A DNA stretch of 64,000 nucleotides from Camillea tinctor (taxonomy: Eukaryota; Ascomycota; Sordariomycetes; Xylariales; Xylariaceae). The notes below the pieces were generated by a model that was given only the letters and a program-made list of their open reading frames with translations, made no database searches and was not told the DNA's origin. The position numbers and the translations under genes were made by a program. Position 1 is the first letter of the stretch, and each line of letters begins with the position of its first letter. Positions 56,236 through 64,000 of the stretch are shown here, piece after piece. The stretch spans positions 1-64,000 of the forward strand of contig MU394104.1 in NCBI GenBank assembly GCA_022578605.1, written 5' to 3'.

Positions 56236-58031
56236 TTATATGAAAACATGGTCGCGTGAGTAGTCGGGGTGTCTCGTTACGGGACTTTGGGTCGACGAGG
56301 GGCTGTATGCTATCACTTCCTCCTCCTTTTCTATCCTGTTCATTCCTAGAGGGTTCATATGCTCGTAGCCTTGCTGGTATACATATGTCTGTACCGGCGC
56401 TGGCGGCTGTGGGTAGTTCTCATATGCTTGCATCGTATCCCAGTGCACCTGTTGCTGGGGGGCTCTGGGCGCGGAGAAGGACCGTTGATGAGGCTGGTAT
56501 TGCGCCGTCTGTCCGAAGTAGTCGGGAGTCTTGCGTCCATTCATGGGCGACTTTAATGTGCTGGTGGGAGTTAGCACCTGTTCCGCTTTGGCCGGGTCGC
56601 GAGACAACATTTCATATGATCGGGGATCATTCTTAAGTTCTATCCGTGCATCCACCGATACGAATTCTTTCTTTTCGCCTTTGAAGCTGCCGAACCATTC
56701 GATCCAACCTGTTACCATTGACCACCGACCAAGCAGTAACAGGATCCAAAGACCGTTCATCTAAGAGCCATGTTAGTAACCTGTCACGTAGGGGTGAAAA
56801 GCCTATGGTATACACAACTTACAGCCAGGAGAATCAGAACGGCCGTCACGGTAGGTAAGCTGACGACGAGCTCATTAGCCTCATCCAAGCACTTATGCTT
56901 GTCACCCTCATATGCAATGAGACATGCGGCCCATGGCAGTGAGATTGAGGGATCGTCCTTGATCTTTTCCACCGTGTTGTCTAGGAAAACGAATATGACA
57001 GCAAAAAAGATCACATCTGTAATGATAATCAACACGATGGCAATACCGCGCCATTGCAGCTGGATGACACGCCGCACTCGTCGGTATGCCTGACGTGGTG
57101 TCATGGTCCGGATACTGTTTGAGTATGAAGGCATTCCGGAGCCCTCCGTCGTCTCGCTGCTGTCTGCTAGAGAGGCGAGGTAGACTTTAATACAATAGCC
57201 AAATGTCGCAAATTGAATAATCACCGTCAAGCCGGCGAAGACCAATAGGGGGATCCAGAAGTCAGCCAAGCTGTTCTCGTGGTTAATGTGGCATGTGGCG
57301 CCGAATCGGAAGGAAACTCCGCTGAATACTAGAAGGATAATAAGCCCGATGATAGGTATACCCCAGCCAAGGGTCTGAGAGAACCACATGTAATTCCGGC
57401 CGACGACCAATTGCCAGCAAATTTGGAGATGCAAAGAAAGTGCTCTCAAGAAAACCCAGATGACACCGGCCCAACCACCAGCTAGCAGGAACGCACCAGA
57501 GGCAGCGCATATCGAACTCGAATCCATTCCATTGGGGGTGATTTGGTTGAAGCATTGTTCTGGCTTACCAGCCAATGGGATGATGAAGCCCAGCTATAAA
57601 CTGACGTTAGCAGGCTTCCCAACGTGAGAAGGGGGTTACCAGTCTAACTCACATTCATCAAAACAATAGCGCAAGTGAGACATATACTGAGGTAGTGCCT
57701 GTGTGTCCTCTCTACTGGAAGGACGATCCATGATATCAGCAGGAACGCGCAGCAGACCATTCCGACGACATTGATCCAGTTCGCGGCACCTGTAGCTGCG
57801 TCGAAGCTGTCTGGGTATGCCCAATCGGTCATGGGGCACGGTAAGCAACAACTTAACGACCCCAAAGGCGAGCATAACCGTCCGTCAATGTCTGTGGTGC
57901 AGTTAGAAATACTATTATTTTTCCAAAGGGGGGTTTGCTCTCCACATACGTCCACCAGTTGTGGGAAACATGGCCTCGTTAAAGAAAGGCGCAAGGCATC
58001 CGCCGCGCAAGTCATCCGTCGAGTTCGACAT
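56236..58031 (-). CDS. Seven-transmembrane receptor-like protein (fungal GPCR)
   Basis: Four exons, 58031-57950, 57891-57653, 57593-56823 and 56760-56236, give 538 residues. The introns are 58, 59 and 62 nt with canonical ends, and all joins keep frame. A short extracellular N-terminus (CLAPFF, CSPLGSLSCCLPCP) is Cys-rich. Seven hydrophobic helices follow: WINVVGMVCCAFLLISWIVLP; YLSICLTCAIVLMNLGFII; ICAASGAFLLAGGWAGVIWV; GWGIPIIGLIILLVFSGVSF; WIPLLVFAGLTVIIQFATFG; GIAIVLIIITDVIFFAVIFV; TAVLILLAMNGLWILLLLGR. A ~150-residue cytoplasmic tail contains TPDYFGQTAQYQ, Tyr/Pro/Gln repeats and an acidic EKEEE. The helix pattern resembles the Frizzled/Smoothened- or cAMP-receptor-like fungal GPCR group. 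Ligand and G-protein coupling are unknown. Exon 2 carries TM1 and the start of TM2. Confidence 0.75.
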
Positions 58032-60951
58032 TCTGATAGTGTTTTGGTGATTTGAGCTGTAATACACTTCTCACGATGGTTGAGTGATCCAGTCGAAGAG
58101 GGGGGACGTCTCTTCTCGCTATCCAGTAGTGATAGGCCCCCGATATGAGCACGAACTTCAAAGCCCTTAAAATGCGATTTGTTTCCCAGCTCTTCTTGTC
58201 AAAAATGAGTAATTCCAGACTCGGCGGATAACATTTGGCATTGACTAATACGTCGTAGATGTCCAAGTTCGATAATGTGGTTGATCAAGTCGCTTGTTCA
58301 AACTCAGTACATCCCATAATCCATCGACTCTAACAACTTAAAACCTGTGACTGCTCGATGACGAAGGTAAATAGAACAAGCTGAAGTCAAGTGAGGCAAG
58401 TGAGGCAGATTAGGTGAAAATTCTAGATGTACAAGTCGGTTAGGTCGTATTCATGGTCTCCGGTCTTGCAGGCAAGGCACTTCTCATAACACTGGACTCA
58501 GAAACAGATATAGCAAGACACAAATAGGAACACATACAGGAATCGAAAGAAGCAAAAGTACATCCAGGTAGGGCGGAGCAAGGAGGGAGGGATGTATGTA
58601 CATATGTATGTAAGTGAGTGCGTGTGTGTATATGTCAAGGAATATTATTTTCCTAGAGACTGGGTCGGTCCAATGGTCTCGATTCTACAGACCACCTGTT
58701 GAAGTACCAGCCTAAGAACTCGGATATCCATCCTTCCAATAACACCCATGGTGGTACTATACTGTACAAGGACAAGAGCACTATCTAGCAGGCTATTCGC
58801 GCCCTAGCAGAGAACGGCTCCCTGACGTATCTCGCCTCTGCACGCTCTGGGCCTCTCTGAATGGGGGGGGAGTGCCCGAAATGGACGACGAATGTGGTGA
58901 CCGGGAGAAGACCTAGTGGACCCCTACTAGAGGCCGTCATCCAGTCAGGCGAATCTCGCGTGCAGGTGGAGGAAGCCAAGACGGGCAAGGGGTAGGATCG
59001 CGCAAGGTGGTCAGGGTGGTGTGGGCTGCCATCGGATCCACCAGTAGCGGGATTCCCTGTCAGCTTGCAAGGTTACCTACGTTCTTGGTAGCTGATCCTC
59101 GAGGGCAAAGACGTGGACCTGACGGGTGGCCATTTGTCACCGTTTTCGCAAACCTTCCTCTACACCTTGACACCAGCACTTGGCAAAACGGTGGGAGGGG
59201 GAGAAGGGAAAAAAAAAAAAAAAAAACAGAAAACCCAGCCTTAGCCAACAAACTACTACACTAATAAGGCGCTGCGTATAGTTTCATTATCATTACGAAA
59301 TACTAGCTTCAAGTACTAGTTTAGTAGGTAGTAGCAGTAGATGGCCTACTTAGCCTCCTTTTCTGTTGTACACATATGATTAAGTATTTACCTATATGTA
59401 GGTTTATGGATAACAAGAGTGATAGATCAACTATACATAGATTAATTAACCTATGTAAATATACGTGTAGTGTACACCACAATGTAACGACTGATCTAGG
59501 TTAGGGGGGAGGTCAACCCTTCCCCCCTATACATATTCTGTCCTACTCGAAGAGTCCCATCAATATCTCGTCTCAACTTCTATATGAGTACGTCACTTAC
59601 ATGATGCATGCATACGTCTTGATAAAATATGCTAGGAAACTTACCCCCTTCGCTAAGGTAGCTCGATTCTAGTGTTCCATGGAGTGTTCCTGCAATGCTC
59701 TGCTCCGAACATAGTGTAATCCACTGCGTATGTAGTCCCATCCATCGTCTTCCCCTTCCCCTGGATCCGTTTTACTTGCAGCCGGGATACGCCCTGCATC
59801 GATAAAATGCTGCCACTAAGAATGCGTAAGTGAGACCCCAGAAAAGTCGCGAAGCTGAGATTTGACTTTCAAGCAGCCAATAGGCCAATAGATAGCATGC
59901 ATTTGCTATTGGTTGGGTTGATACTGTGTGCGTCTCGCAGGACATAAATGGACCATACCGAGACTCTCTCGAGAGTCAACTTCCTGGTTCCTGGACTGGA
60001 TGGGTTCGATGAGATGGGTCCTCAGGTGGAATGTGGCACCCACTCCATAATGCACACTACACCACGGTTCTTCGGTACTACGAAAATAGAAAGATTTAGC
60101 ATTGAAACCCATATCCCATATCCCATTGGAGCCCTGGAAATGAAATTATATGGGCATATTCAACAAATAGCTGACTGAAGGTTAAAAAGAAAACACTCCG
60201 AATATCTCTCGTTGCACGGCAGGCCAGGGGTGAGGCTTATCAATATAATACCTGTTATGAAATGTAGGCCTCGTGTAAGTATAGGTTCTAACTACATATA
60301 TGGGATGTTATGCTCCCCGATATTAAGTTACCAATTTTTACGTGTAGACGTAAGCCAGTTGAGTTCGGGTATGTATCTGATAGGTGCGGCACAAAATGAC
60401 CTCGAGAAAATGCTTAGGTACGTGATCGCGCTACGGAATTCCCATCGAAGAACTGCTTGTGATTGTCATGTCAGCATCCTGATCGACGGCACGGCTTTCC
60501 CCTTTCTTCCTCATATCTAGCTGCCGGGAGGAGTCGGCTTATTGCCTAGGCAGTGTCGTTGCTCAGACCGGTTTAAGTGAGAAAAAAAAAGAAGCTCCTA
60601 GAAAAAACCCTCTCGCAAACTCTGTCACCTCGCAGACGCAAATCAACGTCCTATGGGCTTCGACTAAGTGATAGCTTCAGAACTTTGAATGTAGTGTCAC
60701 GTAGTTCCGGCACAGTCAGACCGTACCTTGCAGGTAGTGTTTCCGAAGGCGTCTTGCCGCTTGGTATCGGCACCAAATCTCTCTTCACGCACGGGGCGGA
60801 TCGTTGCAGGGCCGACTACCATTGCACCTGCGTGGTTGGTTAGGATGCGGACGCCATCGCGACAATAACCCCATGCACGGTTGAGGAGGCTGACAATTGC
60901 AGCTGACGGGCATAAAGCTACCTGCTGTCGGTATGATAGGCCAGACTTATA

Positions 60952-61074
60952 TTAAGCTTTATTCTCTAGAGTTGGGTTCCAGACCAACTGCCAACCTTCT
61001 TCAAATGATGCGAAGGCACCACCGGTATTTGTCTCGCCTTGTGTATGTTCACCATCCGCCAAGTTGTACATAAC
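60952..61074 (-). pseudogene. Unidentified gene fragment (C-terminal exon-like)
   Basis: A 40-codon minus-strand frame reads VMYNLADGEHTQGETNT, then GGAFASFEEGWQLVWNP, and ends at TAA. It is preceded by a good acceptor (GTGTAG). The sequence looks like conserved protein, but I cannot name the family. No matching upstream exon is open, so it is probably a gene remnant. Confidence 0.25.
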
Positions 61075-61646
61075 CTACACGAGGCGAGACATCTCGGTTA
61101 TATATGTAGAACACCAAAGACAAGACGAACCAGGCTTTTAGAAGTCTCAGCCTTGTAGAACCCATGAAGGAATAGGTTACATCGTGATCGATGGTTCATC
61201 TGCTAAATATCTCAATGTAATCCTACAAATCGAAATCGTGCGAGACAAGCTATTGTCTATTTCTTGAGCGAACCATAGATGAATGCTACTTATGGGTAGG
61301 CATGCCTATAACACGCTCGATTCAATAGGGAGTGGGGGCATCCCTGAGCCGTGTACCGCAATGATAACCAAGAAGTGGATTAATAGGCGCGACGAGACTA
61401 CAAATACTTGTTTATACACTACAAACAGGAAATAATCCTAAAAGGGGGAGGCCCGGGCCACGCAAAGTTCATCAGACATGTCATAACTAACATGTTTCGA
61501 ATGGCTTCCTAATACATGTACATATAAGGAATATATATTTGCCCTATATAAAGTACATACACGAGAACGAGAATAAGGGAGCCGGGAGAGGGGCAAGGAG
61601 AACTTGGCCAACCGCTAGATGTAAACGGTCGTCCCGCCGTGCCGGC

Positions 61647-61665
61647 GCCAGGGGCAACCCCTGGC
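61647..61665. repeat. G/C-rich inverted repeat (8-bp stem, 3-nt loop)
   Basis: GCCAGGGG and CCCCTGGC are exact reverse complements around CAA, 170 bp left of the miniature transposon. Possible transcription-terminating or cruciform hairpin; no known role. Confidence 0.75.
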
Positions 61666-61823
61666 AGCCCTGGATTAAACAGCCACTCAGGCTCTGATTC
61701 TTTAACAGCTCATTCTCAGTGGTCAATTGACTTTTCTCTCCTGCGCCCATAGAACGGCATAGACAGTGGTTTCTCTGCAGGTCTTAGATCTCCCCCCCAG
61801 TCGATACCGATGCTCTTTCTGCT

Positions 61824-61833
61824 GAGGTGGAGC
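61824..61833. repeat. Left target-site duplication of the MITE
   Basis: GAGGTGGAGC, repeated exactly at 62324-62333 on the other side of the element, in direct orientation. Confidence 0.85.
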
Positions 61834-62323
61834 GGTTTGCCTAGTCTGACGGTGTCTCTTGCCTAGTCTGACGGTCATCGCCACAAACGCCACACACTAA
61901 GGCCAAAGACCGTTAGTCAACCCTAGTACACTGCCACAAGCACAAGAACCACCTAAATGCAAGTACCTTTTTTGTTATGTTGTCACAAACCACTCTAAAT
62001 CAATTATAACCTCCTTTTCCTTTTTTTTTTTTTTTTTTTTTTTTTTCACACGCTAAGAAGAGAGGCCATTTAAGCCCCCTATACCTTTTAAATTATAAAG
62101 CAACAAATTGTTAGCAATGCAATTTATTTTACAAACGCGAAAAGCTGTTAAGATGAGGGATAGTTATGATGCAACAACAATGCCCGGCAGTGGTACCTCA
62201 ATTTCTAAGGGCTTTGTACCTGATGTGGCGTACCAATGCCAGCTAGCGATATTAGGTTTAGTTGTGGCATTTGTGGCGATGACCGTCAGACTAGGCAAGA
62301 GACACCGTCAGACTAGGCAAACC
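61834..62323. mobile_element. Non-autonomous Mutator-like MITE, 490 bp
   Basis: The element is bounded by 61-bp terminal inverted repeats (61834-61894 and 62263-62323). The outer 54 bp are identical and one mismatch lies in the inner part. Each TIR starts GGTTTGCCTAG and contains two copies of the 17-mer TTGCCTAGTCTGACGGT spaced 22 bp apart (left copies at 61837 and 61859). Both ends are flanked by the same 10-bp direct repeat GAGGTGGAGC (61824-61833 and 62324-62333), a perfect target-site duplication. Long TIRs with a 9-11 bp duplication are typical of Mutator-like (MULE) transposons. The interior is A/T-rich, has a T26 tract (62021-62046) and no transposase, so movement would need a transposase encoded elsewhere. 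The near-identical TIRs and exact duplication suggest a fairly recent insertion. Confidence 0.85.
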
Positions 62324-62333
62324 GAGGTGGAGC
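62324..62333. repeat. Right target-site duplication of the MITE
   Basis: GAGGTGGAGC, the partner of 61824-61833. Confidence 0.85.
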
Positions 62334-64000
62334 CCTATCACGGCTCGTACTAAGTAGCCAAGCATCACCACCTTACGATGTCTAAGGCCGAATCTCGCGT
62401 GGAGTGGCGTTCGGTGCTGCCCTCTCTCATGCGACACGCTTTCGGGTGACAGACAGGCCAGACAGATCTATCGAAAGTCTGTGTCCCAAGAAAATAGCTT
62501 GCGAGTTCGAATCAAGCTCTATCCTTTTGGTCTCTTAAAGCACGGTGTCTGGATTTTCTCCTGTGTCTTGCAGGTCCCGCAAACTGTCGTAAATGGAAGT
62601 CTCCCCGGATTATCCAATCTATGGCCCTAGTCTACCCATGGCTTGTTTCGAATGCCTGTCAGATTTTGGTGTCCTGGTAGGGTAGAGAGGGGCAGAGGGG
62701 TGAAAAAAAAAAGAATTAATCTCAACCTACGAGGATATGGGATGGGAGATATCGCCAACTATGGCCTAGGAACTTCGATGTAGTATTTCCATCCCACCAT
62801 GTTCCCATGCTAGGGCTGCTATCTATCTGCAAGGGGCAAAAGGTATGGCGCCCGATTGGGCAATGACTCTACCTCCGCGTATTCTCTGTTCTCTATTACT
62901 CGATGTCCTGCGGTAATAAGAGGCACTTACTGGTGCTTTTACTACCTTAGGCGATATTGCGTATGCGCTGCTGCAGGCGCTTTTACGCAACTTAAACTTA
63001 TAAACAGCTCTGGCACAACTTTCGTGAGTGATATATGTATCTAGATATTGGTATTGGCACATCATCAAAACGCCACCTAGTTCCCCCCTTGACGCTCCCC
63101 TTGCTGGCACCGCTGGAGGCGTATCGTATGGGGGACCTATAGCTACTAGTCAGCGAGCTATCCCATCTTTACTTCACCTCGATGCTACTATTCACTATTG
63201 CCTACGACGAATGATGATCTCAGGAGCAACATTCGTCCTGTGGATGACTAGACCTGAATGACCTCTTAACCCCTTGGGACGGCTGAATGCATTTCCGTCC
63301 GTCTGTCAGCTCGCCGCTTCAGGGTTAGTAACACCTTAAAAACGTCCTCGTACGTACTCTTCACCACGCTAGGGAGCACGGAGTGCCATGCCACTAGCTG
63401 GGGAGATGTGAAAGTGAGGCAAGCCACCGATGGTATCTCTCCCCGGCGTCGGACCGAACGGTTAGTGGGAGAAGTCTTCTAGAAAAGCCTCAAGATTCAG
63501 AAACTACGCCTCTGGATTGCAGCCCTGCACTGGCTTCCGAAGCGATGCTCATTAAGTTGTTTGCTATCGCCAGGGTAAGACCGAAGAACATGCACAACGA
63601 CGGCTAACTATATAACATAGATGTACACAGCATAACACTAGCGGCTCTGGGGATGACTGGAGATGGATTTCGAGTCCCGGCTCACATTGTTCTACCTCCG
63701 TATCACCATTACACCAGAATAGCTGTTACATCTGCCGTAGTGGACACACGTAGAGTCCGCCTTACAAAAGCTGTTGCCTCGTGGGGCTTGCATGTACGAC
63801 GATGAAGCACTAGTGGGAGAGGGAGTGTCTCTTACCGAGACACTGACATGACTTGCCCCGGCTTCATACAAACATCGTATTGCATTGTGATATACAGGCC
63901 CAAGGGATGGAAAGATTCTTGATTTCGAGGCAAACAGGTTCTAGAAATAGTAATGCTAAATTATCGTTGACGATCGTATAAATTGACACAATCAGATCTA
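62334..64000. other. Terminal spacer, no gene seen
   Basis: No ORF with recognisable motifs. A GTTCGAATC near 62514 and a TTTCGAGTCCC near 63669 recall tRNA T-loops, but no cloverleaf can be built around either. Possible decayed genes or transposon remains. Confidence 0.4.

Larger units (their letters stand above)
58032..61833. other. Relic-rich spacer, no intact gene seen
   Basis: Several 70-100 codon frames (58785-58988 minus, 59007-59264 plus, 59948-60178 plus, 60212-60520 plus) are more protein-like than average spacer but carry no motif I recognise. One minus-strand fragment is listed separately. G/C content is patchy (58800-59180 is G/C-rich). An A-run of about 18 (near 59210-59226) ends that G/C-rich patch. 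Confidence 0.4.

Noticed and set aside
62505..62530. tRNA-like GTTCGAATC
   Set aside because: No T-stem pairing, D-arm, anticodon arm or acceptor stem could be built around it.
63655..63690. tRNA-like TTTCGAGTCCC
   Set aside because: No cloverleaf in the flanking 90 bases on either strand.
1..64000. Telomeric repeats or secondary-metabolite cluster
   Set aside because: No TTAGGG arrays at either end, and no PKS, NRPS, terpene synthase or P450 gene. The relic epoxide hydrolase and esterase alone do not make a cluster.

Overview
The window looks like nuclear DNA of a filamentous ascomycete (Pezizomycotina, probably Sordariomycetes). Genes sit one by one on either strand, with short introns (50-190 nt) that begin GTATGT/GTAAGT/GTGAGT, carry CTAAC-type branch points and end in CAG/TAG. 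Intergenic DNA is long, A/T-rich and full of homopolymers and CCTAGGTACCTAGG-type palindromes. The protein set (NUC-1/Pho4-type bHLH, Mex67, Mph1, Src1/Heh1, nucleolin-like Nsr1/Gar2, complex I 12 kDa subunit, TAF7, TAF3) is a fungal housekeeping set. The exact species cannot be told from the sequence alone. There are no bacterial operons, CRISPR arrays, rRNA genes or tRNAs that I can support.

Layout. 0.2-2.6 kb is a small gene graveyard: relics of an epoxide hydrolase (minus), a type-B carboxylesterase (plus) and a fungus-specific hypothetical protein (plus), each broken by stops or frameshifts. 3.1-5.1 kb holds a doubtful small ORF and an intact NYN/zinc-finger protein. 7.3-9.4 kb is a phosphate-regulator bHLH gene with a long structured leader. 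10.6-12.9 kb is the inner-nuclear-membrane protein Src1/Heh1. 15.1-17.3 kb is a kelch-type membrane protein on the minus strand. 17.3-22.1 kb is gene-empty. 22.1-24.4 kb (minus) is Mex67 and 25.3-28.9 kb (plus) is Mph1, a divergent pair. 30.3-31.6 kb (minus) is an unnamed single-pass membrane protein with an apparent Atg8-interacting motif. 34.6-36.2 kb (minus) is a nucleolin-like protein, divergent from the complex I 12 kDa subunit at 36.8-37.2 kb (plus). 38.2-39.0 kb is mitochondrial ribosomal protein mL54. 40.2-41.8 kb (minus) TAF7 and 42.8-43.7 kb (plus) TAF3-like are two TFIID subunits placed head to head. 44.9-48.7 kb (minus) is an F-box/WD-like protein ending in a CaaX box. 48.7-53.3 kb is gene-empty. 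53.3-54.6 kb (minus) is a GH5 glycosidase and 56.2-58.0 kb (minus) a four-exon seven-transmembrane receptor. The last 6 kb is relic-rich and contains a 490-bp non-autonomous DNA transposon with 61-bp terminal inverted repeats and a perfect 10-bp target duplication.

How the genes relate. There is no biosynthetic cluster or defence island. Shared themes are nuclear gene expression (Mex67 mRNA export, Src1 nuclear envelope, TAF7/TAF3 transcription initiation, nucleolin-like ribosome biogenesis) and mitochondria (complex I subunit, mL54, possibly the NYN protein). The observations I rate highest are: an in-frame 76-codon coiled-coil extension behind the TAG stop of TAF7; an AIM-plus-transmembrane architecture in the 30.3-31.6 kb protein, a possible selective-autophagy receptor; an Src1 intron whose retention would give a one-membrane-span isoform; a CaaX-terminated F-box protein; and the Mutator-like miniature transposon. 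All exon joins were worked out by hand from splice consensus and reading frame and have no transcript support.
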